From JBKQVT01 sp963727245 (GTDB lineage Bacteria; Planctomycetota; Planctomycetia; Pirellulales; Thermoguttaceae): a stretch of 64,000 bases of DNA. Positions within the stretch are counted from its first letter, which is position 1, and every line of letters starts with the position of its first letter. Below are positions 33,664-43,381 of the stretch, one piece after another. A program made the translations under genes and the position numbers. The notes below the pieces were generated by a model. It was not told the DNA's origin, made no database searches, and saw only the letters and a list, made by a program, of their open reading frames with translations. Where the stretch lies: positions 186,001 through 250,000 of the forward strand of contig CAVSFO010000009.1 of assembly GCA_963727245.1 (NCBI GenBank), written 5' to 3'.

Positions 33664-34322
33664 TCCTCCCGACTCGTGAGCGCCGCGCCGCCAATACGGC
33701 GCGGGGGTTGTTCGGCGCGCATGGCCTCCGCGCTGATCGCCATTCGGAGCGCTTCACGCGGCGCGAACGGGACGACGAAGGACCAGTTCTGTCGTTTCTT
33801 CCCTTCCTTGAGCGGGTTCTCGTTCACGTATCGGATGGCTCGCTCGACGGCCGCGACCGTTTCCCCATAGACATTCCAACCATGCGATCCCCACAGCGGC
33901 CGGTCGTCGTCCCACAACCGCTCCTGCCTCAAAGCATGCGTCGCGCGGCTTCTCAAATGGCCCACCACCGCACGGATGCGGCGCGAGCTGACGCCGATCA
34001 CGAGGTGGACGTGCTCGGAAAGGATCGCGCAGGCGTAAATTCGGTAAGGACCTTCACCGCCAGCCGTGGCGAATCCCTCGCCGATCGACAGTGCCTGCCG
34101 GCCGGTTACGGAGACCGGCGGCCACTGCAAGGCGGTCTTGGCCTCGCGCTGCCAATTCGGCGGAAACGGCCGGTGCGCGACGCTCCGCCGCGAATCGGTC
34201 TTCCTCGCCGCACCGTAGCGGAAAAGCTCCCAGCTTGCGATGTAATCGGAACCCGATCCACGCGGATCGTTGGGAAGCCAGAAACCATACATGCCGAAAA
34301 TCGAGTGATAGGCGAGGATCAT
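33633..34322 (-). CDS. Second REP-associated tyrosine transposase
   Basis: A 229-residue Y1 HUH transposase. The N-terminus 'ILAYHSIFGMYGFWLPNDPRG' is a RAYT hallmark, and the metal site is 'ILSEHVHLVIG'. The probable catalytic Tyr lies in the 'GWNVYGETVAAVERAIRYV' region. The ATG at 34322 precedes the conserved start directly. It lies between mod and res of a restriction-modification pair on the same strand and is bracketed by its own type of GTCGCxxGCGAC hairpins, so it looks like an insertion into the RM operon. The frame is intact. Confidence 0.8.
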   Translation of the reverse strand: MILAYHSIFGMYGFWLPNDPRGSGSDYIASWELFRYGAARKTDSRRSVAHRPFPPNWQREAKTALQWPPVSVTGRQALSIGEGFATAGGEGPYRIYACAILSEHVHLVIGVSSRRIRAVVGHLRSRATHALRQERLWDDDRPLWGSHGWNVYGETVAAVERAIRYVNENPLKEGKKRQNWSFVVPFAPREALRMAISAEAMRAEQPPRRIGGAALTSREETRRKRRGEQ

Positions 34323-34368
34323 GCCGGTTCCTTTTCTGTTGCGCCAGCCGCGTCGCTCGCGACGCGCG

Positions 34369-37227
34369 CTAATCAAGCTCCTTCACCACAAGCAACTCGT
34401 TGCCGCGGTCGTCGATGACTTTGACGGCGATCTTGCGGTTCTCGCCCGCCTCGAACGCCGCGCTGGTCGTCCCCGCCAGGTGCGCCCAGACGCTCTCGTC
34501 GTACTCGCCGCGCAGCGCCCGCTTGAGGTTCTCCCACGCCCCAGTCCGCGGAAAGAACGCCTGGCTCACGTGAAAACACAGGTCGTTGTAGTCGGTGTCC
34601 AGCAGCCAGCAGGGCACGTCGCTGCCGTCGCGGGTGTCGGTGTCCATCGTCACCGGGTCGAAAACGTCCAACCCCAGCAGCTTGACCTCGTACTTGCCCT
34701 CGCCGAGCCGGGAAACCTCGACCTCCGGCAACCCGCAAACGCTGAAAATCTGGCTGGAGCGCATGTTCTTCAACAGATCGCCCATCAACAGGTCGGGCGT
34801 GGCCTGCACGTAGGTGGCCGGCACGCCCACCACCTCGGCGCACTTCTCGATCAGCTCGCGGGCGGTGGGCTGGATGGCGAAGCCGATCACGTACAAGTGG
34901 GCGTAGCTCTTGGCGTAAGCCTCCTTGGCCGCCTCGAACACGAGCTTTTGGCTGACTGCGCCGTTCTCCGGCCCGAAGACCAGCGCGACCGCCATTTGCG
35001 ACAGGGGCAAGAGGTTCTTGTTCTTCTCGACGGTCTCCTCGACCAAATCGGAAAGCGTGGCCTTGGTGGTCGCCGACGCCTCCACGGCCGCCTCCGCCGA
35101 CAGCGAAAGCGTCTTGGCGGGCGGCCGCACGTTCCTGAGCGTAACCGTCTTGTTCTTGCCCAGTCGCAGCACGGGGCTCTTGCGGAGGACTTCCAACATC
35201 CGCTCGGTGAACGCCGTCCCCTCTCCCTGCGGGAGAGGGCTGGGGTGAGGGCCGGCTGCTTCCCCATCCCCCTCCCAATCCACCGGCGTCGGGATCGTCG
35301 CCTCCACGCAAAACGGGCCGGTCACGCGCGTAATGTTCGCGTTGACTTCCGGGCGGTCGACCAGCACTTCTTCGGCGGGCGGTTCGTTATTGGCAATCGA
35401 CTTGAGCGTGACGTGCGGCACGATCCCGCCGACCTCCTCCCCCTTCCTGTTCTGCTTGCGTTTGTAGACGAAGCCGCCAGCCGGGCCGCGAGCATCGTCC
35501 TTCAATTCGTACCAGTCGAATGTGGCGGTCAGCAGCCGTTGCCGCGCCAGGGCTAGCGGCACGCGCGATACGTCGGCCGTGATCCAGCGGCGGCCCCATT
35601 GCTCGGCAACATACGCCGTGGTCCCGCTGCCACACGTCGGATCCAATACGAGGTCGCCGGGGTCCGTCGTCATGAGAAGGCACCGCTGAACGACGGCCGA
35701 CGGACTTGTCTGAACGACGTAAAGCTTATCGGCCGCGAAGCCCGCGAGACGTGTCATCCCAAACGTTTGGAATTGGGAAGCTGGCAAAGTCGTCGAGATA
35801 ACGAAGATACCGAAGCGTGTCGCCGAGCCTGCTGGATTCGGCCAACGTGCCTTGGCAAGATTCGATCTAGTCCAGCTCGACGATCAGTCTTCCAGAACGT
35901 TCATTCTGCCCGGCGTGGAAGACCTCGTCCCTCGAATTCGAAACTGCGGACGTCGTGTCTCTTGCGACGGAACGCAGCTCGAAGTAATGTTGTCGAGTAT
36001 GAGTAGGCTCGCGATCCTGGCTGGCACCACGGCCGGATTCTCAGGCTCCCGTGCGGTCTTCGGCACGCCGCGTCTGTGCCGTCCGGCGACGTATAGCTGG
36101 TCGTATCGCTCCCCTGTTGTCTCCCCTCGTCCGACCTCCTTCCGTCTGAATAGCTGGCGGTACTTCACCTCTCGCGATCCTTCGCGTACCAAAGGAGATA
36201 GTCAGCGACCGACTTGATGCAGCCTGCCGGATGCAGTCCGCCCGTCTTCTGAAACTCGACATTGACGCACGTTGCACGCCCCAAAAACGTCGTCCAGCAA
36301 CTCGCGCACATGGTGGAGGTTCTCGTCACTGATCTGGACGAGGATGCTGCCGCTGGGCGACAGCAGCTCGCGCGCGAGGAGCAGCCGCTCCCGCATATAC
36401 GTCAGATAGCTGTGCAGTCCCAGTTCCCACGTGTCGCGGTAGGCCTGCACCATCTCCGGCTCGCGGGTGAAATCGTCGTCGTCATTGTGCTTCACGTCGC
36501 GGCGGCGCACGAAAGGTTGAAAATTGCTGCCGAACTTCACCCCGTAGGGCGGGTCCATGTAGATCATTTGCACCTGGCCGCCGAGGTTCTCGTAGTGCAG
36601 GAGCGAATTCATCACCACCAGCGAATCGCCCAGGATCATGCGGTTGGTCCAGCCGTCGCGGAACTCATAGGCACCCAGGACCTGGTCGGTGATCGAGTGC
36701 TGCGGATCGCCGAACAGATCGAAGAACGTTGTCTGGGTGTCCTTGACGCGGCGATGGCCCGTCAGGGTCTCGATGATCGCCTTGGTCGAGAGCCGCTCGT
36801 GGACGAAAAGCGGCAGGGTGGGCACGTCGAAGCTGGCCCGCTCGGCCTTGCCCGCCCAATTCAGAAACGGCCGCGACAGCCGCTTGAGCTGGTCCACCGC
36901 ATCCTGCAGCCCGGCCACGGCCGCCAAGACCTTGCCGTCGGCGCCCTTCAGTTCGCGGCGGGCAGGAAAGGCGTGCGGCGGGTCCAGAGCCGCCGCCTCT
37001 TCGATCTGCCTGAGCAGCCACCCGCCCAACTCGCGGGCCGAGTTCTCCCCGTCCCATTCCAGGCTGGGCGAGAGCGACGAGTCGTAGCGATAAGTGGCCG
37101 GAGGCTTCTTCTTGCGGAACTGCGCCTGTGTGCCGACGTCAGGCCGCATGGCAACGTCGGCCTGGGGATGCTGGTAACTCTCCGCCGCGGGTTGCGCAGC
37201 GGCCTTCTTCGACTTCTTCTTGCCCAC
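34369..37227 (-). pseudogene. mod: Type III-like N6-adenine DNA methyltransferase (mod), frame-disrupted in the middle
   Basis: The N-terminal frame (to about 36290) contains 'VQMIYMDPPYGVKF', the DPPY motif IV. The C-terminal frame (from about 35790) contains 'LVLDPTCGSGTTAYVAEQWGRRW', motif I. The order IV before I marks a beta-class adenine methyltransferase, matching Mod subunits. Between 35790 and 36290 the protein can only be followed by changing frame at least four times ('QKTGGLHPAGCIKSVADYLLWYAKDRE', 'VKYRQLFRRKEV', 'LRYLRYLDDFASFPIPNVWDD'). This target-recognition region also has lower GC. A GTG at 37227 ('GKKKSKKAAAQ') is the likely start; an upstream GTG at 37269 is possible. A GGGAGAGGG palindrome at 35215-35252 adds 'PHPSPLPQGEG' in frame. 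Confidence 0.8.
35215..35252. repeat. GGGAGAGGG/GGGGTGAGGG palindrome inserted in mod
   Basis: CCCCTCTCCCTGCGGGAGAG followed by GGCTGGGGTGAGGG. On the coding strand it reads 'PHPSPLPQGEG', a peptide this common bacterial palindrome produces when it inserts in frame. Intergenic relatives lie at about 60700-60740 and 60800-60838. Confidence 0.8.
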
Positions 37228-37360
37228 CGTACTGCTCGCAGAGAATGGGTTGCAAATTGGCTCGCGCACCGCAAGACATTAACATAGCAGAGGGCCGGAA
37301 TCCCGTGAACGCCACCCATTTGGCGGACCATACGATATTCCTCGGAGCCGCCGGGGTCGG

Positions 37361-38360
37361 CCTCCGCGCGAAAACTGCCGGGCTGCTTCCAAACGCCCCG
37401 ATCGGAAAGAACTCACGCGGAGGGTGCCACTGGCTTTGCCAGTGATCTGGGCTCTTGGCATTTCACCGCGGAGGGTACGCAAGCACTGGCCAAGCCAGTG
37501 GCACCCAACCGACGAGAAAACGAGCTTTTTTTCTCTCACCCAGCGCAATTTTGCCCGGAATTTTCCAGTAAATTCACCGCCCCAGCGCGCTTTTGCCCTG
37601 ATTTCCGCGGCGGAATTGAGGTGGGAAATTCGCAAGAAGTCGAAAAAAACGGGCCACGAAAAAAGGGCTTTTCGCACAGGAGAAGGGACGGGAGAAGAGC
37701 AGTCAAGACGCCCGGCAGCAAGAAAATCAGAAAAACGGCGATCACGAGGCGCTGGCTCGATTCTTGGTAGTCACGACGCGATAAGCGGTTGCGGCGAGCA
37801 GTTGGAGAAACGCTTGCGGCGCGGCCCGGGATCGGGTCATTGTTGACGCGCAAAGTTGGAGTCAATAGCAACAAGCCGGCCAGGCATTTTGCACGATGGA
37901 ACGAAAATCGCCCTCCGCAAACCATTGCCGGAAAACATTCTGAGGACATGAAATCGCCCAGATTCACACGAATCATACCAAAACCAAAAACTACCTTAGA
38001 GGGGGTAGCTTAAACACAGCCGCAGCAAGGGGTTATGGCAAAGTCGAAAAGTTGTTGACATTATATACTTTTGGGTGGTATGCAAAACGGCTCGAAAAAT
38101 TGACGCAACCTATTGCCCGGCTGACAGTTGGGCGAAACGCCCGTACCTTACCCCCCGAGGCCCAAAGATTTGTTGTTGGGTGAAAACAATCCGGAATCGG
38201 CCCCGCCCAACAAAGACGACAAAAACGAGCCTCACGCGGAGACGCGGAGACGCGGAGGAGGGAGGCGGAACACAACTCGGACGAGAGAATGAATTGCCTG
38301 CTATCCGTGTTCGATCGGTGGCCACCCCCGGTCCCCGGTCCCCGGCCCCTGGCCCCTTCT
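37361..38360 (+). repeat. ~1 kb inverted repeat, copy A
   Basis: This block matches the reverse complement of about 45902-46966 almost end to end, with scattered substitutions. Recognisable parts in order are: the hairpin pair GTGCCACTGG...CCAGTGATC and CACTGGCCAAGCCAGTGGCAC; a 146-codon minus-strand open frame (37536-37976); a CTACC...GGTAG hairpin with a T-run; overlapping divergent promoter-like sequences around 38055-38066; a CGCGGAGACGCGGAGACGCGG tract; and a G/C tandem repeat. No transposase or recombinase is encoded. The gap 37228-38486 has no other gene. The two copies bound a ~7.5 kb segment. Confidence 0.85.
37986..38053 (-). ncRNA. Candidate small RNA, copy A
   Basis: On the minus strand a perfect TATAAT (38065-38060) is followed by a ~65-base stretch ending in a CTACC-loop-GGTAG hairpin and five T (38008-37986). 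Both the promoter and the hairpin recur in copy B. The stem has only 5 bp and the -35 is weak, so this is tentative. Confidence 0.25.
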
Positions 38361-38486
38361 TCCTTCCCCCTTTCCTCTGTGAGTCCACCGGTGCAGGCTG
38401 TATAATTGCTTCCCCGGCCGCTATTCCCCCCAGTTTGTCCCGGCTGCGATGGGCTCGGGCAACTTCGGCAACCCCACCATACGGAC

Positions 38487-40562
38487 ATGGTAGACGCGAC
38501 AACCAAGAGCAGAGCAGACGACGAAGCAGCCACGGCGGGCGACAGCTCATCCAATGGTGAAGAGGTAGTGCCCGGCGCCAACGGCGACGGCCGGCGGGCG
38601 CTGCGCCGCCGGGCGACCGCCCAGTCGATGGCGGCCAGCCAGCGCGACATCAGCGTCAGCGAGTTCTTCGCCAAGAACCGCCACTTGCTGGGCTTCGACA
38701 ACCCGCGGAAGGCCCTGTTGACGACCGTCAAAGAGGCGGTCGACAACGCCCTGGACGCCTGCGAAGAGGCCGGCATCCTGCCGGAGCTTTGGGTGCACAT
38801 CGAGCGTTTCGAGCAGGATCGCTACAAGGTGGGCGTGCAGGACAACGGGCCCGGCATCCTGCGGAAGCAGATCCCGCTGATCTTCGGCAAGCTGCTCTAC
38901 GGCTCGAAGTTCCACCGCATGAGGATGAGCCGCGGGCAGCAGGGCATCGGCATCAGCGCGGCCGGGATGTACGGCCTGCTGACCACCGGCAAGCCGGTGC
39001 GGATCATGTCGAAGATATCGAAGCGGGCGCCGGCCCATTACTACGAAATCCAGATCGACACCAAGCGCAACCGGCCCGAGATCCTCAACGGCCGCGGCGA
39101 CGGCCAGGAGATTCCGCCCAACGACGCCGGGCGGAGGGCCATCGAGAAGTACGGCATCGAATGGATCGAGATCGACCATGGCACCCGCGTCACCATCGAG
39201 TTGGAAGCCCGTTATCAGCGGGGGCGGGGCAGCGTCGATGAATACCTCGAGCAGACGGCCATCGCCAATCCCCACGTGACGATCCATTACCTCGATCCCG
39301 ACGGCGCGGTCTGGGACCATCCCCGGGTGAGCGACGTGCTGCCGCCGGAGCCCCGCGAGATCAAGCCGCATCCGTACGGCGTCGAGCTGGGGATGTTGGT
39401 GAGCATGTTGAAGGAGACCAAGGCGCCGACGGTTTCCCAGTTCCTCACGCATTCCTTTACCCGCGTCAGTCCGGCGGTGGCGCGGAAGGTCTGCGCGGCG
39501 GCCGGCGTGAGCACGCGGGCCAGCACGCGGAAGTGCGGCCGGCACGAGGCCGATCAACTGTACCAGGCGATCCAGAAGACGAAGATCAGCGCGCCATCGA
39601 CGGATTGCATCTCGCCCATCGGCGAGGCGTTGATCCTGCGGGGTTTGCACCAGATCGTGCCGGGCGAATTCTACGCGGCGGCCACGCGGCCCCCGGCGGT
39701 CTATCGCGGCAACCCCTTCGCCATCGAGGTGGGGCTGGCGTACGGCGGCGCCTCGACGGCCCAGAAGGTGCCCAAGGACGTGTTGCAGGAGCTGCTGGAA
39801 GCGAGCGACGCGCGGACGTTGCGGCAGTTCCTTTCCAACACTTTCGACGGCATCGGGCCGGACGCGGCCGACAAGATCCTTCAGGAAGCGGAGCTGCGCA
39901 GCCGGGTTTCGCCGGGCAGATTGAAGGCCGCCGAGATGGCCAAGCTTCACGAGGCGATGCGCAACGTCAACCTGCACGACGGCCAGTCGATGACGCTGCT
40001 GCGTTATGCCAACCGCGTGCCGCTGCAATTCCAGGCCGGCGCCTGCCTGATCACGCAGACCGTGCAGGCGACCAACTGGCGGAGCTACGGCCTGAGCCAG
40101 TCCCGCGGCTCGATGCCCACCGGACCGGTGACCCTGATGGTGCACATGGCCAGCGTCTGGGTCCCCTTCACCAGCGAATCGAAGGAGGCCATCGCCGGCT
40201 ATCCGGAAATCCAGAAGGAGCTGCGGCTGGCCCTGCAAGCGGTCGGCCGCAAGCTGGGTATGTATCTCCACCGCCGCAACCGGGTGAAGCACGAGGGTCA
40301 GCGGCGGGCGATCTTCCTCCGCTACCTGGGCGAGGTGGCCAAGGCCGTTAGCCGCATCAACCGGGCCGATCGGGACCGCCTCCACGAGCGGCTCTTGGAA
40401 GTAGCTCGGCGGCGGACCGTCCAGGCCGACATGAAGCTGGACGACCGCGGCCGGCCCGTCGAGGCGGACGACGCCGACTTCGGCAAGGGCGTGCTGGTGG
40501 TGCCGCCGGCGGAGGCCGCACCCTCGGGCGGAAACGAGCCAGACGCCAGCGAGCATGATTGA
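38487..40562 (+). CDS. top6B: DNA topoisomerase VI subunit B
   Basis: A 691-residue GHKL ATPase subunit of a type IIB topoisomerase, which drives strand passage when dimerised with subunit A. The ATP-binding motifs are 'KEAVDNALDACEEAG' (82-96; E83, N87), 'VQDNGPGI' (117-124) and 'RGQQGIGISA' (149-158). The central helix-2-turn-helix and transducer domains follow; 'GPVTLMVHMASVWVPFTSESKEAI' lies in the transducer. About 45 residues at the N-terminus are acidic and poorly conserved-looking. The start at 38487 is the first ATG consistent with family length. Subunit A follows after 37 bases. Topo VI is mainly archaeal and plant, with a minority of bacteria including planctomycetes. Confidence 0.93.
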   Translation: MVDATTKSRADDEAATAGDSSSNGEEVVPGANGDGRRALRRRATAQSMAASQRDISVSEFFAKNRHLLGFDNPRKALLTTVKEAVDNALDACEEAGILPELWVHIERFEQDRYKVGVQDNGPGILRKQIPLIFGKLLYGSKFHRMRMSRGQQGIGISAAGMYGLLTTGKPVRIMSKISKRAPAHYYEIQIDTKRNRPEILNGRGDGQEIPPNDAGRRAIEKYGIEWIEIDHGTRVTIELEARYQRGRGSVDEYLEQTAIANPHVTIHYLDPDGAVWDHPRVSDVLPPEPREIKPHPYGVELGMLVSMLKETKAPTVSQFLTHSFTRVSPAVARKVCAAAGVSTRASTRKCGRHEADQLYQAIQKTKISAPSTDCISPIGEALILRGLHQIVPGEFYAAATRPPAVYRGNPFAIEVGLAYGGASTAQKVPKDVLQELLEASDARTLRQFLSNTFDGIGPDAADKILQEAELRSRVSPGRLKAAEMAKLHEAMRNVNLHDGQSMTLLRYANRVPLQFQAGACLITQTVQATNWRSYGLSQSRGSMPTGPVTLMVHMASVWVPFTSESKEAIAGYPEIQKELRLALQAVGRKLGMYLHRRNRVKHEGQRRAIFLRYLGEVAKAVSRINRADRDRLHERLLEVARRRTVQADMKLDDRGRPVEADDADFGKGVLVVPPAEAAPSGGNEPDASEHD

Positions 40563-40599
40563 GCGACGATTGACCACCGAGAAGCGATAATTTCCGACC

Positions 40600-41721
40600 A
40601 TGGCAGCAAAGACCGCCCCCAAACTCAACGCGAAAGACAGCAAGACCCAGCGGCGGCTGCTGGAATTGGCCGACGCGGTCGTGGCCGCCGCCGACCGCGG
40701 TCGCGACCCGCACCTGGAGATTCCCACCCGCGCGCTTTCCAACGTTCGCTATAACAAGTCGAAACGTTTCATCGAGATGGGCGGCAACACCAATCGCCGC
40801 CAGCTCTTCAACCTTTCGCAGGCCAAGAGCTACATGCAGACGATGCTGGTGGCCAGCGGCGCCACCCAGTTGATCGAGCAGGGCAAGACGACCAGCATCC
40901 GCGGTCTCTACTACCTGCTCAAGCACACGATCGAGGGGACGAAGGAAGAGACGTTCGAGGATCAGGCGGAATGCGATCCGGTGATCGAGGACGTCGAGGT
41001 GCTGTTGAGCAGCCTCCGCGAGGAGCTGCACTTGTATGCGCAGAAGCGCGGCGACATGGTGGGCGATATCGTCTTGGTGGACCGCGGTGATGAAATCGAT
41101 TGCTCGCGGATGGGTTCCGGCGGCTACGGCATCCCGTCGATCGTCGAGCCGGAAGTGATCCGCTTCCAGGACACCAAGGCGAAATTCGTCCTGCACGTGG
41201 AAAAGGATACGGTCTGGCAGCGGTTCAACGAAGACAAGTTCTGGCGGAAGAACAATTGCATTCTCACCCACGGCGGCGGCCAGCCGCCCCGCGGCGTGCG
41301 ACGGCTCCTGCACCGGCTGCACAACGAACTGAAGCTGCCGGTCTACTGCCTGCTGGACAACGACCCGTGGGGATACTACATCTACAGCGTCATCAAACAG
41401 GGCTCGATCAACCTCGCCTACGAGTCGCAGCGGATGGCGATTCCAGAGGCCCGCTTCCTGGGCATCCGCTCCGTCGATTTCGAGCGTTGCGGACTGTCGG
41501 AGAGCGTGAAGATCAGTTTGAACGACACCGACCGCAAGCGCGCCAAGCAGATCGCCGGCTACCCCTGGTTCGCCCACAAGAAGCCCTGGCAGAAGGAGAT
41601 CCAGAGACTGCTCGATAACGGCTTCAAGCTGGAGGTCGAATCGCTGATCAGCAAGGACATCAGCTACGTGACGGAGGAGTACACGCCGGCGCGGCTGGCG
41701 GAAGAAGACTGGCTCGACTAA
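40600..41721 (+). CDS. top6A: DNA topoisomerase VI subunit A (Spo11-like)
   Basis: A 373-residue DNA-cleaving subunit homologous to Spo11. The winged-helix (5Y-CAP) domain holds the catalytic tyrosine in 'TTSIRGLYYLLKHT' (Y104 or Y105). The Toprim domain has E201 in 'VLHVEKDTVW' and the D253/D255 pair in 'CLLDNDPWGYY', which bind Mg2+. With subunit B it makes a double-strand break with 2-base overhangs and passes another duplex through it. Its placement right behind top6B on the same strand fits an operon. Both genes are intact, in contrast to the accessory genes around them. Confidence 0.93.
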   Translation: MAAKTAPKLNAKDSKTQRRLLELADAVVAAADRGRDPHLEIPTRALSNVRYNKSKRFIEMGGNTNRRQLFNLSQAKSYMQTMLVASGATQLIEQGKTTSIRGLYYLLKHTIEGTKEETFEDQAECDPVIEDVEVLLSSLREELHLYAQKRGDMVGDIVLVDRGDEIDCSRMGSGGYGIPSIVEPEVIRFQDTKAKFVLHVEKDTVWQRFNEDKFWRKNNCILTHGGGQPPRGVRRLLHRLHNELKLPVYCLLDNDPWGYYIYSVIKQGSINLAYESQRMAIPEARFLGIRSVDFERCGLSESVKISLNDTDRKRAKQIAGYPWFAHKKPWQKEIQRLLDNGFKLEVESLISKDISYVTEEYTPARLAEEDWLD

Positions 41722-41722
41722 G

Positions 41723-42709
41723 TCACGGCTCCAGCACGATCTTGCCCATCAGTCCGCCCTTCTTCTTCAGCGTGCTTTCCTCCTGCAAACGATGGGCCTC
41801 GGCGGCCTCGGAAAGCTTCATCACGCGGCCGATCACCGGTCGCAGCTTTCCCTTGGCCAGCCAGCGGTTGATCTCGGCGGCGCACTTGCGCTGCTCGTCA
41901 GCAGGGGCATTGAACATGGCCAGGCCGCGGATCGCGGCGTCCTTCATGTAGAACGGTCCGACGGGCAACACCGGCCGGGCGTCGCGGCCGGCAATGAGAA
42001 TGATCCGCCCTCGTTTCGCCAGGTGCCCGACTGCCCGCTCCAGGTTCGGGTCGCGGAGGTTCTCCCACCAGACATCGATGGCGCCGAACTTTGCCAGGGC
42101 CTCGCCAATGTCGCCGGTGCGGTAATTGATGACCAGGTTCGCGCCCAGGCTGCGGCACATCTGCACCTTCTCGTCGCTGCCCGCAGTGGTCATCACCCGG
42201 GCCCCGGTGGCACGGGCCATCTGCACCACGCAAGACGCCACGCCGCCGGAACCGCCGTGAACGAACACGTTCTCCCCGACCTTCAGTTGCGCATCGCGGA
42301 ACAATCCCAAGTGGGCCGTAATGCCCACCAGGGCGATGGCGGCAGCGTGCTGCTCCGATACGTCTTCGGGAAGGGGATAGAGCCAGCACTCGTCAACCGC
42401 CGCAAATTCGGCGAAGGTCCCCTGGCGGCCCAGCAGGCCCTGGTTGCTCCCCCAAACGCGGTCCCCCACCTTCAGCCGCACGACGTCGGGCCCAACCGCC
42501 TCGACCACGCCCGCAAGGTCGCAGCCGACGATAAATGGCTTGGGCAACTCCGCCGCATACATCCCCGAGCGAATGTACGTGTCGATGGGGTTGACCGCAA
42601 CGGCCTTCACTCGTACCAGAACTTGACTTCCCGAGGGCTTGGGCTTGGGCAGATCCCCGAAACGAATATTTTCCGGTGGCCCGACCTTCTCAATGTAGGC
42701 GGCTTTCAT
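41723..42709 (-). CDS. NADPH:quinone oxidoreductase-like (zinc-independent MDR family)
   Basis: A 328-residue medium-chain dehydrogenase/reductase. A GroES-like N-terminal domain ('SQVLVRVKAVAVNPIDTYIRSG') leads to the cofactor-binding Rossmann motif 'VFVHGGSGGVASCVVQMA'. No structural or catalytic zinc ligands of alcohol dehydrogenases are evident, pointing to the quinone oxidoreductase (QOR) branch that reduces quinones or enones with NADPH. It is convergent with top6A, with the stop codons one base apart. Upstream is an AT-rich stretch (42741-42775) that could hold its promoter. Confidence 0.88.
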   Translation of the reverse strand: MKAAYIEKVGPPENIRFGDLPKPKPSGSQVLVRVKAVAVNPIDTYIRSGMYAAELPKPFIVGCDLAGVVEAVGPDVVRLKVGDRVWGSNQGLLGRQGTFAEFAAVDECWLYPLPEDVSEQHAAAIALVGITAHLGLFRDAQLKVGENVFVHGGSGGVASCVVQMARATGARVMTTAGSDEKVQMCRSLGANLVINYRTGDIGEALAKFGAIDVWWENLRDPNLERAVGHLAKRGRIILIAGRDARPVLPVGPFYMKDAAIRGLAMFNAPADEQRKCAAEINRWLAKGKLRPVIGRVMKLSEAAEAHRLQEESTLKKKGGLMGKIVLEP

Positions 42710-42817
42710 GGGGGCTCTTCAATAAGGCGTGGCGACGGCGGGAAAAAACAGCTATATATGTAAGAATATGTGATGCGGGATCGATGTGCAAGGGGGGTGA
42801 CGATAAGTTGTCACTGT

Positions 42818-43357
42818 TCATCCCCGCTCATCCTTGCGAGGGGAAGGCGCCCGACGATACGCCATGCCGATCGCAATCAGCCCCGTGCCGGAAAGAACGA
42901 GGGCCAGCGAGACCCCCAGCCAGGCATGGTAGATGGAAAGCTTTTGGTTATAAACGTCGTCTCTCGGCGAGATACCCCGCTCGAGCCCTTCCCTCCGAGC
43001 CTGCTGGAACTTCATCACAGAATACAACGCAGGCCATCGTTGGACCAACTCCGGGGTGAAGTCGGGCATCGGACGCGCCGGGCGGTTAGGGACGGCGAAC
43101 ACCACCGCCACCAGAACCCCCACCAGGAAGACAACCGCGCCCAAGACGAACAGTCGCTGGGATATGCCCCAGGATGGGGGCGGCCTCCGAATCCCAGTTT
43201 CGGCGATGGCTTCCAGCCTCTCGAGCTTGGCCATCTCCAACAGGGTGGGAACCGTTACCGATTTGCCGCAGGTGCATTGCACGGCCTGCCCTGCCTGCCG
43301 GGGCTCGACGCGGATCCTCTCCCCGCAAGAACAAGGCAATAGGTGGTTGGCGTTCAA
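42818..43357 (-). CDS. Membrane protein with N-terminal zinc-ribbon-like motif
   Basis: About 179 residues. The N-terminus has paired C-x-C motifs, 'LLPCSCGERIRVEPRQAGQAVQ' followed by 'CTCGKSVTVPT', a zinc-ribbon-like module common in planctomycete membrane proteins. Two hydrophobic segments follow ('LFVLGAVVFLVGVLVAVVFA' and 'LGVSLALVLSGTGLIAIGMA'), with a charged Arg/Lys tail. I place the start at the TTG at 43357, where GAGGGGA lies eight bases upstream; a longer TTG start at 43381 is possible. The function is unknown. Confidence 0.6.
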   Translation of the reverse strand: MNANHLLPCSCGERIRVEPRQAGQAVQCTCGKSVTVPTLLEMAKLERLEAIAETGIRRPPPSWGISQRLFVLGAVVFLVGVLVAVVFAVPNRPARPMPDFTPELVQRWPALYSVMKFQQARREGLERGISPRDDVYNQKLSIYHAWLGVSLALVLSGTGLIAIGMAYRRAPSPRKDERG

Positions 43358-43381
43358 GCTTGAAGTCCCCTCAGGCAGCAA

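Noticed and set aside
31248..34418. 1,056-codon plus-strand frame opposite res and the RAYT
   Set aside because: It crosses two real minus-strand genes and the repeats between them, and has no recognisable domain.
30461..37227. mod/res region as part of a BREX or DISARM system
   Set aside because: No PglZ, BrxC, DrmA or DrmB-like genes are nearby. The helicase-nuclease plus beta-class methyltransferase fits a two-gene type III-like pair.
37536..37976. 146-codon frame in both copies of the ~1 kb repeat as a definite gene
   Set aside because: It is kept open in both copies, but amino-acid changes are about as frequent as expected without selection, there is no good ribosome-binding site, and no family is recognisable. 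It is left as a point to check within the repeat finding.
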